Source: Variovorax dokdonensis (GTDB lineage Bacteria; Pseudomonadota; Gammaproteobacteria; Burkholderiales; Burkholderiaceae_C). Taken from it: a stretch of DNA of 64,000 nucleotides. Made by a program: the position numbers and the translations under genes. The notes beneath the pieces are model-generated. The model was not told the origin of the DNA. It searched no databases and saw only the letters and a list, made by a program, of their open reading frames with translations. Within the stretch, counting starts at the first letter, position 1. Each line of letters opens with the position of its first letter. The stretch spans positions 682,001 to 746,000 of the forward strand of contig NZ_JASZYV010000002.1 of NCBI RefSeq assembly GCF_030316895.1. Direction: 5' to 3'. This document shows positions 37,796 to 46,063 of the stretch, one piece after another.

Positions 37796-40195
37796 ATGTC
37801 CCGATTCCAAGTCAAGAAAGTCGCCGTCCTGGGCGCTGGCGTGATGGGAGCGCAGATCGCCGCGCACCTGGCCAACGTGCGCGTGCCGGTGGTGCTGTTC
37901 GACCTTCCCGCCAAGGAAGGCCCGAAGAACGGCATCGTCTCCCGCGCCGTCGACAACCTCAAGAAGCTCAAGCCCTCGCCGCTGGGCGTGGCGCGCGACG
38001 CCGAACTGATCGAACAGGCCAACTACGAGGACGACCTCGCCCTCCTGGGTGAATGCGACCTCGTCATCGAGGCCATTGCCGAGCGCATGGACTGGAAGCT
38101 CGACCTGTACAGGAAGATTGCGCCCCACGTCTCGCCGACCGCAATTCTTGCGTCCAACACCTCTGGCCTGTCGATCACCAAGCTGAGCGAGGCGCTTCCC
38201 GCCGAGATGAAGCCGCGCTTTTGCGGCATCCACTTCTTCAACCCGCCGCGCTACATGTTCCTGGTGGAGCTGATCGGCACGCCGACCACCGAAGCCGACG
38301 TGCTCGACAAGCTCGAAGCTTTCGTCACCAGCACGCTCGGCAAGGGCGTGGTGCGCGCCAAGGACACGCCCAACTTCATCGCCAACCGCATCGGCATCGC
38401 CGGCATGCTGGCGACGATGAAGGAGGTCGAGAAGTTTGGCCTGACGCCGGACGTGGTGGACGACCTGACCGGCAAGAAGCTGGGGCGCGCCAGCTCGGGC
38501 ACCTTCCGCACGGCGGACGTGGTGGGCCTGGACACGATGGCCCACGTGGTCAAGACGCTGCAGGACAACCTGGACGAGAAGTCCGATCCGTTCTATCCGA
38601 ACTTCGCCACGCCGCCGGTGCTGGCCAAGCTGATCGAGAAGGGCCACCTCGGCCAGAAGGCCAAGGCGGGCTTCTACAAGAAGGCCGGCCGCGACATCCT
38701 TCGCTACGACCTGGCGCAGGACGAGTACGTCCCCGCTGGCGCGAAGGCCGACGAGGTCTACGGCCGCATGCTCAAGAAGCCTGCCGCGCAGCGTCTGAAG
38801 CTGCTGCGCGAAAGCGAAGGGCCGCAGGGTCAGTTCCTGTGGGCCATCCTGCGCGACGGATTCCACTACGCCGCCGTGCACCTGGGTGACATTGCCGAGA
38901 GCGCGCGCGACGTGGACTTCGCCATGCGCTGGGGCTTCGGCATGCAGCAAGGCCCGTTCGAGCTGTGGCAGCAGGCGGGCTGGACCCAGGTTGCCACCTG
39001 GATCCAGGAAGACATCGACGCCGGCAAGGCGCTGTCGAATGCGCCGCTGCCCAAGTGGGTGTTCGAAGGCCCGGTGGCCAAGGCCGGCGGCGTGCACACG
39101 CCCGAAGGCTCGTGGAGCCCGTCCGAACAGCGCTTCGTGCCGCTGCGCCGCCTGCCGGTGCATGAGCGCCAGCTGTTCCCCGAAAGCGTGCTGGGTGCCA
39201 ACGCACCGCAGGCGCAAGACGCCGGCACCACCCTCAGCGATGAAGGCGATGTGCGCGTCTGGACGCTGGACAACGAGGTGCTCATCGCCTCCATCCACTC
39301 CAAGATGAACGCCATCAGCCCCGATGTGGCCGAGGCATTGGCCGAGGCGGTCGCCTTGGCCGAGCGTGAATACAAGGGCCTGGTGATCTGGTCGCCGGAC
39401 GACAAGTTCTCCGTCGGCGCCGACCTGCAGGCCATGCTGCCCGCCTTCGCGCTGGCTGGCATCAGCGCTGTCGAAGGCGCCGAGCAGGCGCTGCAGGACG
39501 TGATGCTGCGCATCCGCTATGCCGGCGTTCCGGTGGTTTCCGCCGTGCGCGGCATGGCGCTGGGCGGTGGCTGCGAGCTGGCGATCCACTCGGCCGCCCG
39601 CGTGGCCGCGATGGAAAGCTACATCGGCCTGGTGGAAGTGGGCGTGGGCCTGATCCCCGGCGCGGGCGGGCTGACCTACATCGCCCGACGCGCCGCCGAG
39701 CGCGCCGAGGCCTCTACCGGCAACGACCTCCTGCCGTTCCTGACGGAAGGCTTCACCGCCGCCGCGATGGCCAAGGTGGGCACCAGCGCCCTGGAGTCGC
39801 GCCAACTGGGCTACCTGCTCGACAGCGACGTGATCGTGCCCAACAAGGACGAGCTGCTCTATGTGGCGCTGCAGCAGGTCAAGTCGATGCACGAGGCCGG
39901 CTGGCGCGCACCCGCCCGGCGCAAGTTCAAGGTGGCTGGCCGATCCGGCGCCGCGACCATCAAGGGCCAGCTGGTGAACATGCGCGACGGCGGCTTCATC
40001 AGCGCGCACGACTTCCACATCGCCAGCCTCATCGCCGGCGTGGTGACGGGCGGCGACGTCGATGCCGGCACGCTGGTGACCGAGGAGTACCTCATGACGC
40101 TGGAGCGCAAGGCGTTCTGCTCGCTCATCCTGCATCCGAAGACGCAGGAGCGAATCATGGGCATGCTCAACACCGGAAAGCCGGTGCGCAACTGA
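37796..40195 (+). CDS. 3-hydroxyacyl-CoA dehydrogenase / enoyl-CoA hydratase fusion
   Basis: The protein has 799 residues. I prefer the ATG at 37796 (MSRFQVKKVAVLGAGVMG) over one 14 codons upstream, which lies in the repeat remnant. The NAD-binding domain comes first (GAGVMG at 13-18, then ASNTSGLSITKLSEALP and FCGIHFFNPPRYMFLVELI). The dehydrogenase C-terminal domains follow (NFIANRIGIAGML, KAGFYKKAGRDILRYD). A hydratase-like crotonase domain lies from about 480 (VSAVRGMALGGGCELAIHS, GLVEVGVGLIPGAGGLTYIARR). This dehydrogenase-first order is the common betaproteobacterial form. It catalyses the middle two steps of beta-oxidation. Confidence 0.92.
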   Translation: MSRFQVKKVAVLGAGVMGAQIAAHLANVRVPVVLFDLPAKEGPKNGIVSRAVDNLKKLKPSPLGVARDAELIEQANYEDDLALLGECDLVIEAIAERMDWKLDLYRKIAPHVSPTAILASNTSGLSITKLSEALPAEMKPRFCGIHFFNPPRYMFLVELIGTPTTEADVLDKLEAFVTSTLGKGVVRAKDTPNFIANRIGIAGMLATMKEVEKFGLTPDVVDDLTGKKLGRASSGTFRTADVVGLDTMAHVVKTLQDNLDEKSDPFYPNFATPPVLAKLIEKGHLGQKAKAGFYKKAGRDILRYDLAQDEYVPAGAKADEVYGRMLKKPAAQRLKLLRESEGPQGQFLWAILRDGFHYAAVHLGDIAESARDVDFAMRWGFGMQQGPFELWQQAGWTQVATWIQEDIDAGKALSNAPLPKWVFEGPVAKAGGVHTPEGSWSPSEQRFVPLRRLPVHERQLFPESVLGANAPQAQDAGTTLSDEGDVRVWTLDNEVLIASIHSKMNAISPDVAEALAEAVALAEREYKGLVIWSPDDKFSVGADLQAMLPAFALAGISAVEGAEQALQDVMLRIRYAGVPVVSAVRGMALGGGCELAIHSAARVAAMESYIGLVEVGVGLIPGAGGLTYIARRAAERAEASTGNDLLPFLTEGFTAAAMAKVGTSALESRQLGYLLDSDVIVPNKDELLYVALQQVKSMHEAGWRAPARRKFKVAGRSGAATIKGQLVNMRDGGFISAHDFHIASLIAGVVTGGDVDAGTLVTEEYLMTLERKAFCSLILHPKTQERIMGMLNTGKPVRN

Positions 40196-40200
40196 GTTCG

Positions 40201-40294
40201 CCCCAAGGCGGGCTTGCCTGGCAGGTCTGTCGACCCCCTCGAGGGGCGCTCCCAGCGGTCCGGCAGAGCCGGTCCCGCAGGAGCCCCCGAAACG
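40201..40294 (+). repeat. dispersed repeat, copy D
   Basis: Located between the FadB-like and thiolase genes. It contains GCAGGTCTGTCGA, CCCCCTCGAGGGGCGC, AGCGGTCCGGCAGAGCCGG and TCCCGCAGGAG, matching copy A (minus strand) and B in order. No coding frame of interest crosses it. Confidence 0.7.
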
Positions 40295-40331
40295 AATCAC
40301 CATCAGCTAGAGCCCCAACCGGAGTCTCTTC

Positions 40332-41528
40332 ATGAAACAAGTTCAAGACGCCTACATCGTTGCCGCGACCCGCACGCCGATCGGCCGTTCGCACCGCGGT
40401 TACTTCCGCAACACCCGCCCCGACGATCTGCTGGCCACCACGCTCAAGGCGGCGCTGGCCCAGGCGCCGGGCCTCGACCCGAAGGCCATCGAAGACATCA
40501 TCTGCGGCTGCGCCATCCCCGAGGCGCAGCAGGGCCTGAACGTGGCGCGAATCGGCGCCGTGCTCGCCGGCCTGCCCACCTCGGTGGGTGGCATCACCGT
40601 CAACCGCTTCTGCGCCTCGGGTCTTTCCGCCGTGCAGATGGCTGCCGATCGCGTCCGCGTCGGCGAGGCGGAGGTGATGATCGCCGCCGGCGTCGAAAGC
40701 ATGAGCATGGTGCCCATGATGGGCAACTCGCCTTCGCTGTCGCCTTCGATCTTCGAGCGCGAAGGCGACGTGGGCATCGCCTACGGCATGGGCCTGACTG
40801 CCGAGAAGGTGGCACGCCAGTGGAACGTGAGCCGCGAAGCGCAGGACGCGTTCGCACTGCAGTCGCACCAGCGCGCCATGGCTGCGCAGAAGGCCGGCGA
40901 GTTCTCCGACGAGATCACGCCGATCGAGGTGACCGACCGCACCGCCAACCTGGAAACGGGCGAATCCGTCGCCAGGACGCGCACCGTCAACCTGGACGAA
41001 GGTCCGCGCCCCGACACCAGCCTCGAAGGCCTGGCCAAGCTGCGCGCGGTTTTCGCGGCGCGCGGCAGCGTCACCGCTGGCAACAGCTCGCAGACATCCG
41101 ACGGCGCCGGCGCGCTGATCATCGCGAGCGAGAAGGCGGTCAAGCAATTCGGCCTGACGCCGCTGGCGCGCTTCGTCAGCTTTGCCAGCAAGGGCGTGCC
41201 GCCGGAGATCATGGGCATCGGCCCGATCGAGGCCATCCCCGCGGCGCTGCGCTATGCCGGACTCAAGCAGGACGACATCGACTGGTTCGAGCTGAACGAA
41301 GCCTTTGCCGCCCAGTCGCTGGCCGTGATGAACACGCTGGGCCTGGATCCCGCCAAGGTCAACCCGATGGGCGGCGCCATTGCGCTGGGCCACCCGCTGG
41401 GCGCGACCGGTGCGATCCGCTCGGCAACAGTGGTGCATGCGCTGCGCCGCAAGCAGCTCAAGTACGGCATGGTCACGATGTGCGTGGGCATGGGGCAAGG
41501 CGCCGCCGGCATCTTCGAGCGCGTCTGA
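40332..41528 (+). CDS. acetyl-CoA acyltransferase (3-ketoacyl-CoA thiolase)
   Basis: This 398-residue enzyme performs the last step of beta-oxidation. The nucleophilic cysteine is Cys94 in NRFCASGLSA. The second active region is GGAIALGHPLGATGAIRSATVVHAL with its catalytic histidine, and the C-terminal cysteine lies in VTMCVGMGQGAAGIFE. The N-terminal DAYIVAATRTPIGRSHRGYFRN is typical of FadA-type thiolases. GGAG sits eight bases before the ATG. The 136-base gap to the previous gene is occupied by repeat copy D. Confidence 0.93.
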   Translation: MKQVQDAYIVAATRTPIGRSHRGYFRNTRPDDLLATTLKAALAQAPGLDPKAIEDIICGCAIPEAQQGLNVARIGAVLAGLPTSVGGITVNRFCASGLSAVQMAADRVRVGEAEVMIAAGVESMSMVPMMGNSPSLSPSIFEREGDVGIAYGMGLTAEKVARQWNVSREAQDAFALQSHQRAMAAQKAGEFSDEITPIEVTDRTANLETGESVARTRTVNLDEGPRPDTSLEGLAKLRAVFAARGSVTAGNSSQTSDGAGALIIASEKAVKQFGLTPLARFVSFASKGVPPEIMGIGPIEAIPAALRYAGLKQDDIDWFELNEAFAAQSLAVMNTLGLDPAKVNPMGGAIALGHPLGATGAIRSATVVHALRRKQLKYGMVTMCVGMGQGAAGIFERV

Positions 41529-41553
41529 CCGCTGCTGCGCGGTTGATCAGCGG
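41529..41553 (+). terminator. hairpin after thiolase gene
   Basis: CCGCTG and CAGCGG form a 6-base stem around a 13-base loop immediately after the stop codon. No T-run follows. It may be a weak terminator or an RNA-end stabiliser within the operon. Confidence 0.3.
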
Positions 41554-41616
41554 CGTTGCGGGCCCACACCGGCACGCGCGCCATGCCTCGGCGGACGTTG
41601 GACACAAGGAGCTGAA

Positions 41617-42525
41617 ATGCAGTCACTTCGGTTGCCGGTCGAAGAGGGCGCTTCCATCGCCGTTCGCCGTTACCTGCCTGAAGGCACGCCTCACGCCAGC
41701 GTGGTGATCGGCGGGGCGATGGGGGTGCGGCAGGCCTTCTACGAGCCGTTTGCCCGCTGGCTGGCGGGGCAGGGCGTGTCGGTCTGGACCTTCGACTATC
41801 GCGGGGTGGGCGACTCGCTTGCGGCCACCTCGCTGCGGGACGTGGATGCCGACCTGATGGACTGGGCGCGCGACTATGAGGCCGTCATCGACGCCGCCAA
41901 GGCCGCTTTGCCGCAGGCGCCGCTCTATTTGCTCGGCCACAGCCTGGGTGCGCAACTGCCAGGTTTCCTGGAGCGCCCGCAGCAGGTGGACGGGCTCATC
42001 AGCATCGCCGCCGGCAGCGGCTATTGGCGCGAGAATGCGCCGCGCCTGAAGCGCAGCATCCTGTATTTCTGGTTCGTGCTGGTGCCGCTGGCCACGCGCC
42101 TGTGGGGCTACTTTCCGGGACGCAGGCTGCGCAAGGTGGGCGACCTGCCGCGCGGCGTGATCCTGCAATGGCGCCGCTGGTGCCTCGACCCGCGCTACAG
42201 CGTTGGCGCGGAAGGCGAGGCGGCGGCGCGCAGCTATGCCCGCGTGCGCTTTCCGGTGCTCGCGCTGTCGATGACCGACGACGAACTGATGACCTTCGAG
42301 GGAACCCGCAGCCTGCTGTCGCTCTACCCGGCCGCGCCGCAATCGCTGCAGCGCATCGCGCCGGCCGATGTGCAGGCCAGGCGGATCGGTCATTTCGGGT
42401 TCTTTCGCGAACAGTTCAGCCAGAGCCTGTGGCCACGCCTGATCGGCCAGCTGCAGCAACTGCGCGATCTTGCGGCGGCGCAGCAGCCAGACGTCACGCA
42501 CACGACTGCGCACCGCATGGCCTGA
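41617..42525 (+). CDS. alpha/beta hydrolase
   Basis: The protein has 302 residues from the ATG at 41617 with AAGGAG five bases before. It is an alpha/beta-hydrolase fold protein: VVIGGAMGVRQAFYEPFARWLAGQG near 30, TFDYRGVGDSL near 58 and the nucleophile elbow LLGHSLGAQLPG with Ser109. A C-terminal acid is likely in SMTDDELMTF near 225 and the histidine in ARRIGHFGFFRE near 257. It resembles the predicted esterase group COG4757. The context within a fatty-acid operon suggests an ester or acyl-CoA substrate. No signal peptide is present. Confidence 0.78.
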   Translation: MQSLRLPVEEGASIAVRRYLPEGTPHASVVIGGAMGVRQAFYEPFARWLAGQGVSVWTFDYRGVGDSLAATSLRDVDADLMDWARDYEAVIDAAKAALPQAPLYLLGHSLGAQLPGFLERPQQVDGLISIAAGSGYWRENAPRLKRSILYFWFVLVPLATRLWGYFPGRRLRKVGDLPRGVILQWRRWCLDPRYSVGAEGEAAARSYARVRFPVLALSMTDDELMTFEGTRSLLSLYPAAPQSLQRIAPADVQARRIGHFGFFREQFSQSLWPRLIGQLQQLRDLAAAQQPDVTHTTAHRMA

Positions 42526-42542
42526 ATGCAAACTGCGGCCCC

Positions 42543-43361
42543 ATGTCTACCCTTCATCCCTTCGACCAGGCCATGGCGCTGCACCACAGCGACCTGCGTT
42601 CCGGTCTTTTCACGGGTGCCACGAGCCCCGATTACTGGAACATGGTGGGGCCGTTCGGCGGCACCACCGCCGCGCTGGCGCTGCAGGCCGTGCTGCGACA
42701 CCCGGACCTGCTCGGCGAGCCGGTGGCGCTGACCGTCAACTTCGCCGCCGCGGTCGAGGCCGGTCAGTTCGAGGTGCTGGCCACCCCGGTGAGAACCAAT
42801 CGCTCCACGCAGCATTGGACCGTCGTCATCTCGCAAAACGGGCAGGTCAACACCACCGCCACGGTCTTCACGGCCTTGCGCCGCGAGACCTGGAGCGAAA
42901 GCGATGTGCCCATGCCCGAGGTGCAGCGCCCGGACGACGTCACGCCGATCCGCATCGGTCCCGAAGGTGTGGCTTGGCTGGGCCAATACGAGATGCGCCC
43001 GGTCAGCGGCCAGCCGCCCTCGGTCTGGGACGGAAGCGGGACGCACAGCGAAAGCCTGTTGTGGGTGCGCGAGCATCCGCAACGGGCGTTGGACTTCGCT
43101 TCGCTCGCAGCCATGAGCGATGTGTTCTTCCCGCGGGTGTGGCTGCGACGCGCCCACCGCGTGCCGGCGGGCACCGTGTCGATCACCACCTACTTCCATG
43201 CCGACGCGGCCGTGCTGGCCAACGTCGGCACCGGCTTCTTGTTGGGACGGGCACGCGCCCAGCGCTTCTTCAACGGTTACTTCGACCAGAGCGCGCACCT
43301 GTGGAGCGAGGCCGGGCACCTGCTGGCAACAAGCAACCAGATCGTCTACTACAAGGAGTGA
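42543..43361 (+). CDS. acyl-CoA thioesterase, TesB-like double hotdog
   Basis: This 272-residue protein starts 17 bases after the hydrolase stop. The N-terminal hotdog has GPFGGTTAALALQAVLRHPDLLGEPVALTVNFAAAVEAGQFEV and the paired TNRSTQHWTVVISQNGQVNTTATVFTALRRETW. The C-terminal hotdog has RALDFASLAAMSDVFFPRVWLR and TVSITTYFHADAAVLANVGTGFLLG. These match acyl-CoA thioesterase II-like proteins, which release CoA from acyl-CoAs. The catalytic Asp/Thr/Gln triad of TesB is not fully obvious by eye. It probably prevents CoA sequestration during degradation. Confidence 0.75.
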   Translation: MSTLHPFDQAMALHHSDLRSGLFTGATSPDYWNMVGPFGGTTAALALQAVLRHPDLLGEPVALTVNFAAAVEAGQFEVLATPVRTNRSTQHWTVVISQNGQVNTTATVFTALRRETWSESDVPMPEVQRPDDVTPIRIGPEGVAWLGQYEMRPVSGQPPSVWDGSGTHSESLLWVREHPQRALDFASLAAMSDVFFPRVWLRRAHRVPAGTVSITTYFHADAAVLANVGTGFLLGRARAQRFFNGYFDQSAHLWSEAGHLLATSNQIVYYKE

Positions 43362-43389
43362 TGCATATGGCTTTCCTGGAGAAACTGTC

Positions 43390-44130
43390 ATGAGCGCGGC
43401 TGCCTTGATCATCGGGGCCGGAGACGCCACCGGCGGCGCCATCGCCCGACGCTTCGCTCGCGAAGGCTATGCGACCTGCGTCACGCGCCGAAGCCTCGAC
43501 AAGCTCGCGCCCCTGGTGGCCCAGATCGAGGCCGAGGGCGGACGCGCCCACGCTTTTGCCAGCGACGCGCGCAAGGAAGAAGAGGTGGTCGAGCTCATCG
43601 AGCGGATCGAGCGCGACGTGGGCCCCATCGAGTTGATGGTGTTCAACATCGGCGCGAACGTGCCCGAAAGCATCCTCACCGAAACCGCCAGGAAATACTT
43701 CAAGGTCTGGGAGATGGCCTGCTTCGGAGGCTTCCTGAATGCGCGCGAAGTCGCCCGCCGCATGGTGGCGCGGCCGATGCCTGCCAATGGCCACCGGGGC
43801 ACCATCCTCTTTACCGGCGCCACCGCGTCGTTGCGGGGCGGCGCCAATTTCGCAGCCTTCTCGGGTGCCAAGATGGCCCTGCGTGCCCTGGCGCAAAGCA
43901 TGGCGCGCGAACTGGGGCCCGAAGGCATTCACGTCGCCCACGTGGTGGTCGACGGCGCCATCGACACCGAATTCATCCGCAGCAATTTCCCGGATCGCTA
44001 TGCGCTCAAGGCGCAGGACGGAATCCTCAACCCTGAGCACATCGCCGACACTTACGCCATGCTGCACCGCCAGCCGCGCGACGCCTGGACGCACGAACTC
44101 GACCTGCGGCCTTGGTCCGAGAAGTTCTGA
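43390..44130 (+). CDS. SDR-fold protein lacking the catalytic tyrosine
   Basis: This 246-residue protein has the SDR fold: LIIGAGDATGGAIARRFAREGY at the N-terminus, FNIGANVPESIL near 85 and GPEGIHVAHVVVDGAIDTEFIR near 190. The active-site segment reads FTGATASLRGGANFAAFSGAKMAL. The YxxxK tyrosine is Phe157 (Lys161 retained), and an ungapped alignment to the SDR at 32773 puts Ala144 where the catalytic serine belongs. I recall other SDRs with TGATAS...AF..AK.AL, so this may be a family trait rather than decay. It could bind a nucleotide without classical oxidoreduction. It precedes the isomerase-like gene by 43 bases. Confidence 0.78.
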   Translation: MSAAALIIGAGDATGGAIARRFAREGYATCVTRRSLDKLAPLVAQIEAEGGRAHAFASDARKEEEVVELIERIERDVGPIELMVFNIGANVPESILTETARKYFKVWEMACFGGFLNAREVARRMVARPMPANGHRGTILFTGATASLRGGANFAAFSGAKMALRALAQSMARELGPEGIHVAHVVVDGAIDTEFIRSNFPDRYALKAQDGILNPEHIADTYAMLHRQPRDAWTHELDLRPWSEKF

Positions 44131-44173
44131 CAATCCGGCATCCGCAAGAAGCCACGCACAAGGAGACGCCCCC

Positions 44174-44770
44174 GTGACGAACAAGACCGTCGAGTTTTTC
44201 TTCGACTTCGGCAGCCCCGCCGCCTACCTGGCCTATACCCAGATGCCGCGCATCGCGCAGGAGACGGGCGCCGAGCTGGTGTGGCGTCCGTTTCTGCTGG
44301 GCGGCGTGTTCCAGGCGACGGGCAATCGCTCGCCGGTGGAGGTGCCCGCCAAGGGTGTCTACATGATCAACGACCTGATGCGATACGCCGCCCGTTATGG
44401 CGTGACGCACAGGCACAACCCGCACTTCCCGATCAACACGCTGATGCTCATGCGTGGCGCCATCGGGCTTCAGATGCACGCGCCCGACCTGTTCGAGCGG
44501 TATGTGGACGCCATCTTCCGCGCCATGTGGATCGACGGCCGCAACATGAACGATCCTGCCACCGTGGGTGCCGTGCTGCAGGAGGCCGGCCTCGATGCCG
44601 GCAAGCTGTTGGCGCTCACCGCGCAGCCGGACGTCAAGGACCGGCTCAAGGCCGTCACGCAGGAGGCGATCGAGCGTGGCGCGTTCGGTGCGCCGACCAT
44701 GTTCGTGGGCGACCAGATGTTCTGGGGGCAGGACCGCCTGGACTTCGTGCGCGAGGCGCTGGCCGCCTGA
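44174..44770 (+). CDS. 2-hydroxychromene-2-carboxylate isomerase-like, DsbA fold
   Basis: The protein has 198 residues with a GTG start at 44174 behind AAGGAG; no in-frame ATG is suitably placed. It has a kappa-class GST/DsbA-like fold. It begins TVEFFFDFGSPAAYLAY, where Ser14 occupies the glutathione-activating position of HCCA isomerases. FGAPTMFVGDQMFWGQDRLDFV near 172 is the conserved cis-proline region. Known relatives isomerise 2-hydroxychromene-2-carboxylate in naphthalene breakdown, but no aromatic pathway genes are nearby. A glutathione-dependent isomerase of another acyl substrate is possible. Confidence 0.82.
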   Translation: MTNKTVEFFFDFGSPAAYLAYTQMPRIAQETGAELVWRPFLLGGVFQATGNRSPVEVPAKGVYMINDLMRYAARYGVTHRHNPHFPINTLMLMRGAIGLQMHAPDLFERYVDAIFRAMWIDGRNMNDPATVGAVLQEAGLDAGKLLALTAQPDVKDRLKAVTQEAIERGAFGAPTMFVGDQMFWGQDRLDFVREALAA

Positions 44771-44813
44771 AGCTTCCATTTCCATTCAACACATTGACCA
44801 AGAGAACCGCACC

Positions 44814-45578
44814 ATGAGCGACATCCTCGTCCATACCGAAGGCGGCGTGAGCACGCTGACCTTCAATCGCCTGGAGAAGAAGAACTCCATCACCTCGGCC
44901 ATGTACGCCGCCATGGCGGACGCCGTGGAGCAGGCCAGCGCCGACGCCACGGTGCGGGTGCTCCTGATCCAGGGCGATGCCACCATCTTCAGCGCCGGCA
45001 ATGACCTGGGCGACTTTCTGAATGCGCCGCCGGGCGGCCAGGACTCGCCGGTGTTCCGCTTCATGCGCGCGCTGTCCACCTTTCCCAAGCCAGTGGTGGC
45101 GGCGGTGTGCGGTCCGGCGGTGGGCATCGGCACGACGCTGTTGTTCCACTGCGACCTGGTCGTCGCCGGCGACAACGCCGCCTTCTCCATGCCTTTCGTG
45201 AACCTCGGTCTGTGCCCGGAATTCGGCTCCAGCATGCTGGTGCCCCAGATGTTCGGCTATCACCGAGCGGCCGAGGCGCTGCTGCTGGGCGAGCCCTTCA
45301 TGGCCGAGGCGGCGCAAGAGGTCGGTCTGGTCAACCGCGTGGTGCCGCCCACCGAATGCAATGCGATCGCCGCGACCCTGGCAGGCCGGCTCGCTGCCAA
45401 GCCATTGTCGGCATTGGTCGAAACCAAGCGCCTGCTGCGCAAGTCCCAGCTGGCGCAGTTGCCCGAGCGGATCGCCGAAGAAGGCGATAGCTTCCGCCGC
45501 ATGCTTCGCGAGCCAGCGGCCCGCGAAGCCTTCACCGCCTTCATGGAAAAGCGCAAGCCCGACTTCAGCAAGGTCTGA
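44814..45578 (+). CDS. enoyl-CoA hydratase/isomerase family protein
   Basis: This 254-residue single-domain crotonase has ILVHTEGGVSTLTFNRLEKKNSIT at the N-terminus. The oxyanion-hole strands are FSAGNDLGDF near 63 and AAVCGPAVGIGTTLLFHCDLVVAG near 100. FVNLGLCPEFGSSMLVPQMFG near 128 carries Glu136 in the usual isomerase position. The sequence looks closer to 2-enoyl-CoA isomerases or PaaG-type enzymes than to strict hydratases. It is the last rightward gene of the acyl-CoA operon and converges with the hotdog thioesterase gene 15 bases away. Confidence 0.85.
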   Translation: MSDILVHTEGGVSTLTFNRLEKKNSITSAMYAAMADAVEQASADATVRVLLIQGDATIFSAGNDLGDFLNAPPGGQDSPVFRFMRALSTFPKPVVAAVCGPAVGIGTTLLFHCDLVVAGDNAAFSMPFVNLGLCPEFGSSMLVPQMFGYHRAAEALLLGEPFMAEAAQEVGLVNRVVPPTECNAIAATLAGRLAAKPLSALVETKRLLRKSQLAQLPERIAEEGDSFRRMLREPAAREAFTAFMEKRKPDFSKV

Positions 45579-45593
45579 CGCCGGCGCGCCCGG

Positions 45594-46022
45594 TCATTCC
45601 TTCGGCAAGGCTCTCGGCTTGCCGTTGTCGTCGATGGCCACGTAGGTCAGGGTGGCTTCGGTCACCTTGACGAACTCGCCCTGCGCCATGATGCGTTCGG
45701 CGAACACCTCGACCTTCACCGTGACCGACGTGCGGCCCACGCGGGTGACGGACGCATAGAAGGAAAGCAGGTCGCCGACCTTCACCGGCTGCTTGAAGAT
45801 GAACTCGTTGACGGCCACCGTGGCCATGCGGCCCTTGGTGTAGCGCGCCGGAATCACCGAACCGGCGAGGTCGACCTGCGCCATCACCCAGCCGCCGAAG
45901 ATGTCGCCGTTGCCGTTGGTGTCGCCAGGCATCGGGATGACCTTGAGCACCAGTTCCATGTCGGCCGGCAAACTGCGCAATGGGGGTGTCGGCGGCACGC
46001 CGGGGCTGGTTTCGATGGACAT
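45594..46022 (-). CDS. acyl-CoA thioesterase, YciA-type hotdog
   Basis: The protein has 142 residues from the ATG at 46022; ten more codons are open upstream. It is a hotdog fold with MPGDTNGNGDIFGGWVMAQVDLAGSV near 37, where the aspartate of GDIFGG is the catalytic residue of YciA proteins, followed by TVAVNEFIFKQPVKVGDLLSFYASVTRVGRTSVTVKVEVFA. Such enzymes hydrolyse a range of acyl-CoAs in the cytoplasm. It diverges from the ABC exporter gene across 41 bases. Confidence 0.9.
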   Translation of the reverse strand: MSIETSPGVPPTPPLRSLPADMELVLKVIPMPGDTNGNGDIFGGWVMAQVDLAGSVIPARYTKGRMATVAVNEFIFKQPVKVGDLLSFYASVTRVGRTSVTVKVEVFAERIMAQGEFVKVTEATLTYVAIDDNGKPRALPKE

Positions 46023-46063
46023 GGGCACAATCCCGGGCAAACAAGTTCCCACGATTGTCTCTC

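Noticed and set aside
37694..40303. 869-codon open frame antisense to the FadB-like gene
   Set aside because: Long antisense frames are expected in GC-rich coding DNA. Its translation is rich in His, Gln, Arg and Val without domains, while the plus strand encodes a complete two-domain enzyme.
36800..40400. CRISPR array suggested by recurrent CTCGAG/GGCCCGGC units
   Set aside because: Units are kilobases apart, vary in length and orientation and have genes between them; no regular spacer pattern and no cas genes.
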